From assembly GCA_963575745.1 (NCBI GenBank), contig CAUYUJ010000695.1:28501-92500 (forward strand): a stretch of 64,000 nucleotides of DNA. Direction: 5' to 3'. A program made the position numbers and the translations under genes. This DNA is from Prorocentrum cordatum (lineage: Eukaryota > Sar > Dinophyceae > Prorocentrales > Prorocentraceae). Below the pieces are notes generated by a model that saw only the letters and a program-made list of their open reading frames with translations, did not search any database and was not told the origin of the DNA. Below, in pieces: positions 28,220 through 38,205 of the stretch; position 1 is the first letter of the stretch; the number at the start of each line of letters is the position of its first letter.

Positions 28220-31200
28220 ATGGCTGACCGGAGGCCTGCTGCTGCCGCTGGTTCTCGCGGTGCCGCTGCACCGAAGAAGTACGGAGATCGTCGATACAAG
28301 GGCAAGCACCCTCGAGATGGAGCTGCGGCAGCGGCTACGCCCGACGATGAGACCTACGAAGAGGAATGGGTGGACGAGTGGGCTGGAGAGGACTGGGCCG
28401 AGGACGACTACGAGGAGTCGGAGATTCCACCGAGCTCGGCGGAGTTTCGACGCACCCGCGGTGATCGCAAGAAGTGGCGCGGAGGACCGTGCCCGGCCCC
28501 GCCTCCACTCGAGGCCCGGTTTCAGAATATCTACAAGCAGCCGAGGTACTACCAGAAGTGGGTTCGGAAAGTGCACATGTGGAAGGCCAGGGCGCGACAC
28601 TACAAGCCGATGGCCGAGCTGGCCCTGGACCTTTCGGACGTCATCACGGGCGAGGGCGCAGAGATGATCGAGTCTTTGGAATGGACCCGTTTGTATTCAC
28701 AAGATGGCATCGATCTGGTGATCAACTCACTCGCCGTGTTTGACGAGCAGCAGATCCTACAAGTTGGAGACCTCATGGAAGAGTACGAAGAAGTGGAGCG
28801 CCTGCCCGGTGAGCTGCTGGCCGCGTACGTCGCGCATTTCAAGGATCTCGAGATGCGGCTCAAGCGGGCAGAGCTTCCAGCTCAGCAAGGACAATTTCGT
28901 GCATTCAAGTTGTTGCGAAGCTCATGTTTATCGCCGGAGGTTCGGCGCAACCTCCTCCTCGCGACGGGCAATGAGTACGACTTCGACCGCCTCGTTCAGG
29001 CTATGAGTGTGCAGTGGCCGTCCACCGCCCCGAACTGGGTTGCTCCAGTACGACGGATGGCACGCAAGCGACTCGGTGAGGCGGCCGCTCCTGAACGCAA
29101 GCCGGCTGGTCGAGATCACGATAAAGGAGGCGGCAAAGGACGAGATCGACAGCCACAGAATCGAGCTCCTCGACCAGCGCCGAAGCCGCCCCACGTCAGC
29201 GAGGCCGACATTATTCCCGAAGACGAGGCTGAGGAAAACGAAGATGAAGACGACCCCGATCAAGCAGAAGTAAATGAGGCTTACGCCGAGGAGGTTGACA
29301 GCATCCAGGTCATGCAGGAGGTGGCGGACGCTTTGACCGTCACGAGCGACAAGCTGAAGAAGCTGACCTTGGGCCGCGGGTCGACCGGAAGGTCCTCACC
29401 GCCGAAGCCTGGAGACCGACGCCCGCCACCGCGGTCAGCGCCCTCCGGTGGTGCCGCCGCCCCTGCGGGCCGGCCGTCCCCAGCGCCGCCCGGCAGGTCG
29501 CCGCAAACATCGTCAGCACCGCCACAGAGAGGCACTGCGACGCCGCCGGCCGGCACGTCTTTTTCAGGAAGCATTCGTGGAACGTTTACGGGAGATCGAT
29601 CCGGAGATTCAAGAGCACCGGCGGCATCTCAGAGGCCAGGGTTTCGCCAGACGTCATCGAGGACCGGCTACAAGGATAAACGCGATCGAGCTCGCGCCGT
29701 TCATGATGCCTCGATTGATCAGGACGAACCCGCTGATGAAGACGATGAGGAGTACGCCGCCGATGCGGTAGAGCACGAGGCCTTAGTCACGCACCTCTCG
29801 CCTGACGAGCTGCAGCAGCGCGTGGCCGCCTTCAAGAGCAGGGTCGCCACCAGCGACAAGGGGGCCTCTCACGTTCGATTTCAGGCAGCGCCAGAAGTGC
29901 GTCAGTTTTCCGTGGATTCTCGCGGAGCTCAGGCGGCGAGAAGCGGGACAAAATCATCGCATCAGGTCGACGTCATCTGGCATGTCCGGACGCCCTTGGA
30001 CGTTTGCTTCCTCGAGGATTCCCAGGGTTTCTACATTGTCATCGACACAGGTTGCCAGCGCAACGTTGTGGGCTACGAGTGTTTGGGAAAGTTTCTGGAA
30101 CATATCGCCTACCTGGGGTTGAGTTTCTGGGAAACTGAGGAGCAAGAGAGGTTTCGGTTTGGAGTCAGTCGTGCGGTGAGCAAATCTGTGGTGTATTTCC
30201 CGATATGTATTGAACATGTGGTGCCCCTGGTTTGCCGTGCCTCAGTCCTGGACGTGAACCCTAAGTTGCCTTTCTTGGGATCGTTACCGATGTGGACGCT
30301 CTTGGGCCTCCAGCTGGACACCTTGGGGGAAAGGGCTCATTTCACCAAGATCAACCTGTGCGACGTGCCCCTGAAGATTGCCCCGAATGGCCACTTGCTT
30401 CTGAGAGTCGACTCTTGCTTGAAGGATGTGGGGTTCCCAAGGGAGCCCGAGGCCTGGAAGTTCACCCCCTCGGACGTCATCATCCCGGAGCCCCAGTGGA
30501 TCCCAGAGGCACCAGCCTGTGTTTCCGGAGATAGTTGTGCTCAAGCCGAGTCTCAGCCTATGCAGTTTTCACGCGCAGCACTGTGTGCTCTTACATATAC
30601 TCACCGCGGGCTGCTTCAGCCTCGCGAAGTCCCGCCCTCCGTGCCAGACGGCTGTAACCTGACCGACGCCACACCCGTGTTCGAGAGCATCCTCGGTCTG
30701 TCGGTAAATGAAGTCGGACAAGTCGGAGTCGCAGGAGGCCCGATCGTCTCGTCGCACAGTCCAGCTGACGAGGCAGAACCTGGCGATCAACGCGTGGACG
30801 AACCTGATGCAGCTGATCATGAACCACCTGTCGCACATCATCGGTCGCAGTCGCGAGCAGTTCCGGCAGAACTTGGAGATGTCGAACCGGATGATGGGCA
30901 CGATCGCGCAGATGGGCCACGAGATGGGCTACCTGACACCGATGGCGGACTCAGTGAAGGCGATCGCGAGAGGAGCCGCACAGGTTCCGGAGAGCGTGCT
31001 GCCACCGCCGCCGGCACCGGAGGATCAAGCCCAGAACTACTCACAGCTGTGCCAGAAGAGGGACGCGTGCGCCCATCCGACAACGAGGAGGTACTACGCC
31101 AAGGGGTACTGGCTGATCTGCGACCAGTGCGGCCGGCGGTGGAAGTCGGTCAACGGGAAGTGGATCGTGGACGACAAAGAAGATCTTCTTCGCGTACCTA

Positions 31201-34200
31201 CCTCGACAAAGTCACTGGGTTCCTCCTCGCGCTCTCGGCCAGCTGCTTCAACAATGCCGAAACGCCCGGTCAAGTCTTCGGCGAGCTCGAGCCAGGGTCG
31301 TACGCGGACCAAGGCGGAGCCAAGGTCACCCTCGGAGCAGGCGGTTCCGACGGACGAGGAGAACGACGAGAACATGGACAGGACCTCCGAGGGCGAGGAG
31401 ACGGACCAGGGATGGGACAAGTTTCCGCGCCAGCCTCCCCAGCGCCGGGGACCGAGATGGTGAAGAGAGGCGCCTGGAAGCGCCTTCTCGGCATTGCTAA
31501 GAAGACGACCGCAGCCAGCGAGACGCTTAATAACGTGAGTCAAGATGCCGATCGCCGAGCTGCCGATTTACGAGACGCGGAATGGTGCTGCTCGGACGTG
31601 GCCTTCATGGACATTCCCGTTCCCGAGTTGCCCGACCACCGGTACTTGGACAACGAGTGCCAGGCGTGCGGCACCGACCTCATCGAGGGCTGCGCCGGGA
31701 CAGCAAGACCTACGCGATTAGCTTCGCGCTTTGAGCTGAGGGCCTCGCCGAGCGCCGACATAGAGGACGGCTGGGACTTGTCAACTACGCGAGGTGCTCA
31801 GAGATGGAAAGATCAGATACAGAAAGACAAGCCACTCTACGTGATCGTAGGCTTCCCCTGCACGCTCTGGTGCTCCGACAACGTCAATGTGAACTACGTC
31901 GACCACCCCGAGCTGCTTGAGAGACTTCGTGCCCGGGATCGACGGCTGATTGACTTGATCAAGTGGACCATCGAGTACCAGGTGAAGCATGGCCGGTTTT
32001 TCTTGTTCGAGAACCCGCCGACGTCAGCGATCTGGAAGGACCTCCAGTTCGCCCCGCTCCTGCCCTTGGGCGAGACCGTTATTGGCCATGGGTGCCAGTA
32101 CGGGAAGACAGGCAAGACTGGCCTGCCGATTCGCAAGGCGTATCGCTGGTTCTCCAACTCGCCGCCCGTGCTTGCGGCTCTGAGCCGCCGCTGCCCAGGA
32201 CTTCGCCCGGTGTCCGGGGGCCACTTGCACGATCAGATCGAGAACTCGAAGTGGACAAAGGCCAGCGGCGAGTACACCGACGAGATGGCCCACGCGATGC
32301 TCCACGCGATCCAGCAGGTCGCCGCCCAGAGGAATCCGAGCAGGTTCGCCGACATGCCGGTCGCGGCTACCGAGTGGGAGGTCGCCTACAACCACGCAGG
32401 TCCCATCGAGGTGCTGTTCGCCTCGCCAGAGAAGGACCCCACCAGGTGGGAGGCGGTCATGCAGGGCGTCCGACAGATCGTGGGCGGCTCCGCCAGCCGA
32501 GGCGGGAACAAGGCCACGCATTACCTTTCGAAGTCATCCACGCTCTGGAGACAGATTAGCCAGCTCGTTCCGTGGGACCTCACGATGATCCAGCTCGTGA
32601 AGACAGCCAAACAAAGGAGGTTCCCCATCAACAAGGAGCCGTGGTCTCACCGTGGTCACTGCTACGTGGACGAGAAGGGCCATTACCACATCGATGCCGA
32701 GGACCTGGTTGACGTGGCCTTCCCGACGTTGGCCTTGTCGCCGCCAGCGGACCTAGCCGTTTTCTTTTTCGGCTATGCCAAGCAGGAGTCCCTCCCGCAG
32801 GAGCCTGACACGTCACAGATAGAGAAGCGAATGCCGCTCCCCCCGGACCCGAACGACCCGATGCTGCCGAACAACAGCCTGCCGCCCGACGAGGACGACG
32901 ACCTGCAGGACGTCCCGATCGCTCGGATGCCTGACGCGTCCGGCGGTATGGCTGGCATACGTTTTGTTGGAGTGACAAAGGAGCAGTGTCCTCGTGAAGT
33001 TCGCCAGCTTGTCGCTCGTATGCACTGTAACTTGGGGCGTCCTGTGCCCAGCGAGTTCTTCCAGTTCCTGGCCCAGAGAGGCGCCTCGCAGGCCACGCTG
33101 CTGTGCGCCAGAGCGCTGAGGTGCCCGGCGTGCCTTCGTCGCAAGCGGCCTCAGCGACAGCGGGAGTCACAGATTCCAAGAGTGGGTCTGTTCAACGACT
33201 TAGTCAAGGGCGACTTGTTCTACGTCATGACCCACGACGGTACGACGCACGCGCTCTTGGGACTGGTGGACAAAGCCACGAGACTACATGTGGTGTGTCG
33301 GATTGCTTCACGCGAACCAGGAGACGTCTGGGAGAAGTTCCAGACGTGCTGGCTCACCCCGTTCGGGATCATGCAGATTCTGGTTGTCGACCGGGACGGT
33401 GCCTTCGAAGCCGTGTTCATGGACAGCTGCCACACGTTGGGAATCGACGTGAGGTACGTGCCGCCGGGAGCTCACTGGCAGCTGGGCCTGGCCGAATCCG
33501 GCAACTACGCCTGGCGCCGAGTCTTCGAGAAGGTGATCGACGTCATCCTGCCGACGATGCCAGAGCACGTGGACCTCGCGATCATCTCGACGAGCCACGC
33601 CGTAAACCAGTCTGTGCGCCGAGCAGGCCGCACCGCCTATGCCGCCGCCTTCGGACGGGTACCCACACTTCCGACCGAGCTCTTGGCCGACACCACGTCC
33701 GCCGAGTTCTGGCACAATTGCACCCGGGATGAGATGTTGGCCTACGGGGAGAGATGCCGCATTGAGGCGCTCAAGGCGATCGCCGACCTGGAGGCCGACG
33801 AGGCGCTGCGCACCTCCATCCTCCGCCAGCCTGTCAACCGCAAGGAGTACGACTTCCTCTCGGGACAGCGCGTGGCAGCCTGGGGCGAGCATGGTCGCAA
33901 GCGACGGGGCAAGACGCCCGTGGCAGGGCATCGCCCAGGCATTTTCTGTTTCTGGGATTCCGGCACCAACGGCTACGGCGAGGGCGAGTCTGCCTGGCTG
34001 CGGATCGGGCACCGCACTGTGCAGGTGGCCCGCGAACACATACGCCCAGCCGTCGGTTTCGAGGGCTGGACCCCTTCCGAGGAGGACCTCAAGGAGCTCA
34101 AGACGGCCGAGCAGGACTTGGCGAAGGCCAGCCAGGGCGACGCTTCGAACATCACCATTGAGGGCCCTCCTGAACAACAACCCGAACCAGAAGATCCGCA

Positions 34201-36688
34201 AGCACGAGTGCTGCCGGGACCTCTTCCGGCAGCCCCGCTCGAGCCCATCCTGGAGGAGCCCGCGCAGGCCTCTCTGGGAGACAACGCTACCAAAGAGAAC
34301 TTCAGGAGCGCGTCAGCCGACGACGCCCCTGAAGCTGCGCCAGATGCTGAACTTCCTCAACTTGCCGACGCCTCGGAGCCTCCGACGCCGACAGGCCAGA
34401 GCGGTACCCGGCGTCGAGCCCAGCGTCGAGCCGAAGGCGAAGCTCCAGAGCCCGCTGCGCCCTTTCCGTGGCCAGCACCGCCTCAGTTTGGACCAGTCCG
34501 AGCACGAGAGCGCTCTGCGACGCCCACGCCGAGGAGATCAGCACCTCATACCCGCGAGTCGTCCGCAGCTCGACCACCATCGAGCGGTTCGGCACCTTCG
34601 ACGGTTATCGCACCACCACCGGAGAAGAAATCCCGACCAGGAAAGCTTCCTAACATACCGGGCTCACCGAGCCCAGCAGCCTTCGTGTCCAACGAGTCGG
34701 GCGAGATGGAGTTCATCACACCGGATGGCTGGGACGGAGTCGAGGAGCCGGTCTTGCTCAGGACCCGCGCGTTCTCGAGCCTGGCGGAGGTCCAGGAGGC
34801 CTACGAGGCGCACCTCTTCTTGCCCATCGAAAACTTCGAGAACGACCCGATCGACGACAGCGAGCCGGACGACGACTGGACAAACTGCCTGTGCATGACC
34901 TCCCACGAGCTCTCCGACCTCAGGGACGGCGAGATGGACGTGGACTGTGCGACAGCACAGGTGGGCGACACGACGGACTCGAACAACCTGTCGAGACGCG
35001 AGCAGCGTCAACTGGATCGTGAAATCCCCTGGCGGGAGATCGCAGAGTACCCGGAGGACCAGTTCATGGAGTACGTCAAGGCCTTGCGCAAGGAGTGCCA
35101 GAACTGGGACACCTGGAAGTCCGTTCGGGCCTGCTCGCAGGAGGAGGCCGAACAAGTTCGTCGTGACCCTCGTCGCCGCAAACGGTGCATCCGCTCGCGC
35201 GTGTGCTACCGGGACAAGAACTTGGGGTTTCCGCCGCTGAAGGCTAAGGCCCGCCCAGTGTTGCTGGGGTTCTCCGACCCCGACCTGGAGAAGTTGCCGC
35301 GTAACGCCCCGGTGCTGACCGACGCCGGCAAGAAGCTGATCTGCCAGATCGCGGTCTCGAATGACTGGCGAGTCGGGACCGGAGACGCGGAGAGCGCCTT
35401 TCTCCAGGGTGGCGCACAGAGTGAGCGCGAGGAGGCGATCTACATGATTCCGCCCAAGGACCCGATAGTTCAAGCCGCCGGAGTCTTCACCGCCCCGCTC
35501 TACGAGGTGGTTGGCAACCTGTACGGTCAGTCGACGGCGCCGTACCTGTGGTACAAGCACGTGGTGACGACCTTCCTGGCGCTGGGCGGCAAGCTCCACA
35601 GCCTCGATTCAGCTCTCTTCTTGTGGTTTTTTCCGAACAATGAGTTGGCTTGCGCAGTGGGCATGCACGTGGACGATGCTCTTGCGGCACACCATCCCAA
35701 GTTCGACTTCACACCGATCGAGAAGGCTATTAAATGGCGAGGCTGGCAGTGGGACAACTTCGTCTTCCTCGGCGAGGAGTACCAGCGCCTACGTCAAGGT
35801 CCGTACAGTGGAAGTTTGTTTGTTCATCAAGCGGCCTACACTAAGGCGATTGCAGTCACGAAGGTTGGAGTTATGTCCAGCACTCGGTCTTCTTCTAAGC
35901 TGACGCGCTCGGAGCGCGAAGATCTGGAGTCTGCTGTCGGTTCGCTCCAGTGGTTGTCCGGACACACACGTCTCGACCTGTCAGCCGCGGTTTCCCTTGT
36001 CCAGAGGACCGACCCCGAGCTGAACGACCTACGGATGGCCATGAAGCATGTAGAGTACGCGCACCGCACAGCCCAGACTGGCATCCTGATCGTCCGCGTC
36101 GATTTGAGCCGCGCCTGCTTCGTGAGTTTTGCAGACAGCTCATGGGCGAACGCTCCGGGATTGAAGACCCAGATCGGCACCCTCATCTTTCTGGCAGACG
36201 AGGTGATACTCACCGGACCCACGTCATGTACTCTCTTGTTTCACAAGTCCAAGAGAACGCCGAGAGTGGTGAGATCTACGCTGGCTGGGGAAGCTATCGC
36301 GCAGGACCTGGGAGTGGACTACGCGTCGTACTTGTCGAAGTTCCTGTCCGAGATGTTGACCGGACGGCCTGCTGGCCGACACCCACCGATCTTCGAGGTT
36401 ATCACCGCTACCGACTGCAAGTCTCTGTACGATGCCCTCCACCAGCTCACCCCGAGTTTGTCTGAGAAACGTACTGTGATCGACGTGATTTCCATTCGTG
36501 ACGAGGTGAAGGTCAAGAACGTCAGATGGATCCCTACGACGCACATGATAGCCGACGGCATGACCAAGGAGGATCCGAAGCTTCGCGAGAATCTGACCGA
36601 GTTCTTGGCGGACCCAGTGCTTTCGCTCGTGGAGTCGATTGTTTGCGAGGAGCTGACCGGTGGGGATGGCCAAGTACAGAAGAAGTGA
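28220..36688 (+). CDS. Copia Gag-Pol polyprotein with methyltransferase-like domain
   Basis: The frame is open from within the LTR, but the first ATG is 28220 (CGCACGATGGCT), giving 2822 residues. In order: a basic then acidic Gag-like region; aspartic protease with IDTG (Asp609); a stretch of about residues 830-1080 that looks non-coding in this frame; a C5-methyltransferase-like domain with EGCAG, VGFPC (Cys1214) and FENP (Glu1264); integrase with RCPAC, D1665, D1724 and E1759; RT with GDAESAF (D2389) and HVDD (D2485, D2486); RNase H with ADSSW (D2639), ATDCKS and IADGMTK. Oddities: the integrase zinc motif reads MHCNLGRP where I expect a His in place of Arg, and no CCHC knuckle is seen in Gag. 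Cytoplasmic reverse transcription and nuclear integration are inferred from family. Expression through residues 830-1080 is doubtful. Confidence 0.9.
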   Translation: MADRRPAAAAGSRGAAAPKKYGDRRYKGKHPRDGAAAAATPDDETYEEEWVDEWAGEDWAEDDYEESEIPPSSAEFRRTRGDRKKWRGGPCPAPPPLEARFQNIYKQPRYYQKWVRKVHMWKARARHYKPMAELALDLSDVITGEGAEMIESLEWTRLYSQDGIDLVINSLAVFDEQQILQVGDLMEEYEEVERLPGELLAAYVAHFKDLEMRLKRAELPAQQGQFRAFKLLRSSCLSPEVRRNLLLATGNEYDFDRLVQAMSVQWPSTAPNWVAPVRRMARKRLGEAAAPERKPAGRDHDKGGGKGRDRQPQNRAPRPAPKPPHVSEADIIPEDEAEENEDEDDPDQAEVNEAYAEEVDSIQVMQEVADALTVTSDKLKKLTLGRGSTGRSSPPKPGDRRPPPRSAPSGGAAAPAGRPSPAPPGRSPQTSSAPPQRGTATPPAGTSFSGSIRGTFTGDRSGDSRAPAASQRPGFRQTSSRTGYKDKRDRARAVHDASIDQDEPADEDDEEYAADAVEHEALVTHLSPDELQQRVAAFKSRVATSDKGASHVRFQAAPEVRQFSVDSRGAQAARSGTKSSHQVDVIWHVRTPLDVCFLEDSQGFYIVIDTGCQRNVVGYECLGKFLEHIAYLGLSFWETEEQERFRFGVSRAVSKSVVYFPICIEHVVPLVCRASVLDVNPKLPFLGSLPMWTLLGLQLDTLGERAHFTKINLCDVPLKIAPNGHLLLRVDSCLKDVGFPREPEAWKFTPSDVIIPEPQWIPEAPACVSGDSCAQAESQPMQFSRAALCALTYTHRGLLQPREVPPSVPDGCNLTDATPVFESILGLSVNEVGQVGVAGGPIVSSHSPADEAEPGDQRVDEPDAADHEPPVAHHRSQSRAVPAELGDVEPDDGHDRADGPRDGLPDTDGGLSEGDRERSRTGSGERAATAAGTGGSSPELLTAVPEEGRVRPSDNEEVLRQGVLADLRPVRPAVEVGQREVDRGRQRRSSSRTYLDKVTGFLLALSASCFNNAETPGQVFGELEPGSYADQGGAKVTLGAGGSDGRGERREHGQDLRGRGDGPGMGQVSAPASPAPGTEMVKRGAWKRLLGIAKKTTAASETLNNVSQDADRRAADLRDAEWCCSDVAFMDIPVPELPDHRYLDNECQACGTDLIEGCAGTARPTRLASRFELRASPSADIEDGWDLSTTRGAQRWKDQIQKDKPLYVIVGFPCTLWCSDNVNVNYVDHPELLERLRARDRRLIDLIKWTIEYQVKHGRFFLFENPPTSAIWKDLQFAPLLPLGETVIGHGCQYGKTGKTGLPIRKAYRWFSNSPPVLAALSRRCPGLRPVSGGHLHDQIENSKWTKASGEYTDEMAHAMLHAIQQVAAQRNPSRFADMPVAATEWEVAYNHAGPIEVLFASPEKDPTRWEAVMQGVRQIVGGSASRGGNKATHYLSKSSTLWRQISQLVPWDLTMIQLVKTAKQRRFPINKEPWSHRGHCYVDEKGHYHIDAEDLVDVAFPTLALSPPADLAVFFFGYAKQESLPQEPDTSQIEKRMPLPPDPNDPMLPNNSLPPDEDDDLQDVPIARMPDASGGMAGIRFVGVTKEQCPREVRQLVARMHCNLGRPVPSEFFQFLAQRGASQATLLCARALRCPACLRRKRPQRQRESQIPRVGLFNDLVKGDLFYVMTHDGTTHALLGLVDKATRLHVVCRIASREPGDVWEKFQTCWLTPFGIMQILVVDRDGAFEAVFMDSCHTLGIDVRYVPPGAHWQLGLAESGNYAWRRVFEKVIDVILPTMPEHVDLAIISTSHAVNQSVRRAGRTAYAAAFGRVPTLPTELLADTTSAEFWHNCTRDEMLAYGERCRIEALKAIADLEADEALRTSILRQPVNRKEYDFLSGQRVAAWGEHGRKRRGKTPVAGHRPGIFCFWDSGTNGYGEGESAWLRIGHRTVQVAREHIRPAVGFEGWTPSEEDLKELKTAEQDLAKASQGDASNITIEGPPEQQPEPEDPQARVLPGPLPAAPLEPILEEPAQASLGDNATKENFRSASADDAPEAAPDAELPQLADASEPPTPTGQSGTRRRAQRRAEGEAPEPAAPFPWPAPPQFGPVRARERSATPTPRRSAPHTRESSAARPPSSGSAPSTVIAPPPEKKSRPGKLPNIPGSPSPAAFVSNESGEMEFITPDGWDGVEEPVLLRTRAFSSLAEVQEAYEAHLFLPIENFENDPIDDSEPDDDWTNCLCMTSHELSDLRDGEMDVDCATAQVGDTTDSNNLSRREQRQLDREIPWREIAEYPEDQFMEYVKALRKECQNWDTWKSVRACSQEEAEQVRRDPRRRKRCIRSRVCYRDKNLGFPPLKAKARPVLLGFSDPDLEKLPRNAPVLTDAGKKLICQIAVSNDWRVGTGDAESAFLQGGAQSEREEAIYMIPPKDPIVQAAGVFTAPLYEVVGNLYGQSTAPYLWYKHVVTTFLALGGKLHSLDSALFLWFFPNNELACAVGMHVDDALAAHHPKFDFTPIEKAIKWRGWQWDNFVFLGEEYQRLRQGPYSGSLFVHQAAYTKAIAVTKVGVMSSTRSSSKLTRSEREDLESAVGSLQWLSGHTRLDLSAAVSLVQRTDPELNDLRMAMKHVEYAHRTAQTGILIVRVDLSRACFVSFADSSWANAPGLKTQIGTLIFLADEVILTGPTSCTLLFHKSKRTPRVVRSTLAGEAIAQDLGVDYASYLSKFLSEMLTGRPAGRHPPIFEVITATDCKSLYDALHQLTPSLSEKRTVIDVISIRDEVKVKNVRWIPTTHMIADGMTKEDPKLRENLTEFLADPVLSLVESIVCEELTGGDGQVQKK
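30708..31463 (+). CDS. Nested +1-frame ORF in the copia element, 251 residues, zinc-finger-like
   Basis: Begins ATG directly after an in-frame TAA (GTAAATGAAG) and ends TGA within ATGGTGA, where the long frame has an ATG at 31457. Codons here are strongly G/C-ending (ATG AAG TCG GAC AAG TCG GAG), while the long frame reads as Gly/Asp/Arg/Pro-rich shadow sequence. The protein has a helical segment (NLMQLIMNHLSHIIGRSREQ), a Pro-rich linker, then CAHP...CDQCGRRWK, a Cys/His pattern I recall from dinoflagellate copia polyproteins, and an acidic tail. Either two compensating indels interrupt an ancestral polyprotein, or the region is expressed by frameshifting or re-initiation. Sequence alone cannot decide. 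Confidence 0.65.
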   Translation: MKSDKSESQEARSSRRTVQLTRQNLAINAWTNLMQLIMNHLSHIIGRSREQFRQNLEMSNRMMGTIAQMGHEMGYLTPMADSVKAIARGAAQVPESVLPPPPAPEDQAQNYSQLCQKRDACAHPTTRRYYAKGYWLICDQCGRRWKSVNGKWIVDDKEDLLRVPTSTKSLGSSSRSRPAASTMPKRPVKSSASSSQGRTRTKAEPRSPSEQAVPTDEENDENMDRTSEGEETDQGWDKFPRQPPQRRGPRW

Positions 36689-36838
36689 TTTGATTTTTCA
36701 CTTGCACGTGCCGGGAGTCGCGTTTCACTCCCATCCGCTTGGTTTCGCCCAAGATATTGCGAGTTTGATTTTTCACTTACACGTGCCGGGAGTCGCGTTT
36801 CACTCCCATCCGCTTGGTTTTGCCCAAGATATCACCGA
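36689..36838 (+). repeat. Two tandem 75-bp copies in the copia 3' untranslated region
   Basis: Units start 36689 and 36764 with TTTGATTTTTCACTTRCACG and include CGGGAGTCGCGTTTCACTCC. Three or four substitutions separate them. Confidence 0.9.
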
Positions 36839-37015
36839 TTCCGGATGCCGGTATCGAGTTTCGGTTTATTGATTTCAGCTGCCGATCCTTGGCCGCTCAA
36901 AGAATTCAGTTACTGTCTCATTTCGTGCTAATCCGAGTCCGTGCTGCAAACAAGCCCGCTGTATAGCCAGGCCGCATTCTGAGCTTCAGAGCAGGACCAG
37001 AGAGAACTCCAGGAG

Positions 37016-37215
37016 TGCAATAGTCATTCTGTTTATCTGATAATGCTGGTCCCTGCTATTGCTGTTGCATGCTCTCACCCTTCTGCCCGTGAACATATTG
37101 GCTGAGGGGGCCCCCTTTTGCCTACGCTACCAGCTAGCATAACTTATCATTTGCAGCGAGAAGGTCTTGGAATAAAAGATTCACGCATCTTATCAGCGCC
37201 TGCGTGTGCGTTGCA
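37016..37215 (+). repeat. 3' LTR (200 bp)
   Basis: Matches the 5' LTR except at three positions (GATAATG, CCCTTCTG, CCGTGAAC). A weak purine stretch GGACCAGAGAGAACTCCAGG precedes it. Confidence 0.95.
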
Positions 37216-37246
37216 GAGTGATGTTGGCCTGGGTTGATTCGGGGGC

Positions 37247-37440
37247 AGAAAAGAGGGGGGTGATGACTAGGGGGGGGGGATATCATGGCGTGGGCCATGA
37301 TATTCCCCAGATTTCATGGCGCCTCTTCTTATTTCATTACGTCCCTGGCCCCCCCGCTGGGCCGCGCACAGGCCGCCGGTCATGATTTGCCCCCCCCCTT
37401 TTGGACACCCACCTTTTGGCCGCTCCCGATTGATGCGGGC
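37247..37440 (+). repeat. F10 dispersed repeat, copy 3
   Basis: GGGGGGTGATGACTAGGGGG to CACCTTTTGGCCGCTCCCGA. Same family as 7187 and 24344. Confidence 0.7.
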
Positions 37441-37751
37441 CAGTCTCAGAGGAGAGGACCGCCACCGGTTGCACGCTCGAGCGTCATCCCGTGCCGGGTG
37501 ACGCTCGGGCGCGCCACCGACCAGGGGTCGGGCCCCCCATGGGTTCTGGATGGCGGCTGTCTGCGTCTCTTCTGACGTTCCCCAGATATCCGAAGGACTG
37601 CTTTTTTCAACCAGGGAGTGTTTCCTGTTTCTTGTTCGCTTCCCCCTCCCCCTCCCCCCCTGCAAGATCTTGCACGCCGGCCGATTCGCCTTTCGCTTGT
37701 CACGCTGGAGCGGACTGCCTCTGCCTCGCCGCCGACCGAAAAAAACGTGTT

Positions 37752-37809
37752 TGCTTCTTCTTATCCCCATCGCGCCCGCTGATTGCAGTCGTCTGCAGCT
37801 TCTCGGCCC
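37752..37809 (+). repeat. DIRS split repeat A1
   Basis: TGCTTCTTCTTATCCCCATC...CTTCTCGGCCC, identical to A2 over 58 bp. Confidence 0.95.
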
Positions 37810-38205
37810 GAGCTTGCCCCGCTTCGGCCCCCGCCGCCCCTCCCGCGCCCGCGCGACCAGGGGCGCCGGGAGCCTGCGCCGGCCCCCGCTGCTCAGGTGT
37901 CCATCGACTTCTACGCGGCGGCGGCTTTCTTCTCGGACCACGCGTGGGCCGCCGCCCAAGGCGGTGGTCCACTCTCCCCCCTCGAGCGCGGTATTGCACG
38001 GGGCCCACTTTCCCGTCAATCCGTTCTCGTGTGGGGCGAGCCCGACTGCGCCGAGCAGCCAGTCGGTGACGGCACGGGGTTGCCTCCCTGTTCGGGTTGG
38101 CTCGCGCCACTCCTTCCTGCACGCCGCTTGCCTGCAGGCGGGGCGCTCGCGCGCCCCTCAGGCCACCTGTCCTACAGGCGCCTGTCGCCAACGGCCTCCT
38201 GGCCC

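Larger units (their letters stand above)
27899..37215 (+). mobile_element. Complete Ty1/copia LTR retrotransposon
   Basis: LTRs at 27899-28098 and 37016-37215 begin TG and end CA. GAGTG flanks both ends (27894-27898, 37216-37220), the 5-bp target duplication expected of copia integrases. A primer-binding site and one very long ORF lie inside. Integrase precedes RT, the copia order. The LTRs differ at only three positions, so insertion is recent. A 75-bp tandem repeat lies between the ORF and the 3' LTR. Flanking DNA is unrelated repeats. The element appears structurally intact, but the coding frame is not uniform (see 30708-31463). Confidence 0.95.

Noticed and set aside
33639-35599. Frames of 300-420 codons on both strands within the copia pol region
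   Set aside because: Shadows of the GC3-rich pol frame, whose RT and integrase motifs are clear; the shadow proteins show no domain.
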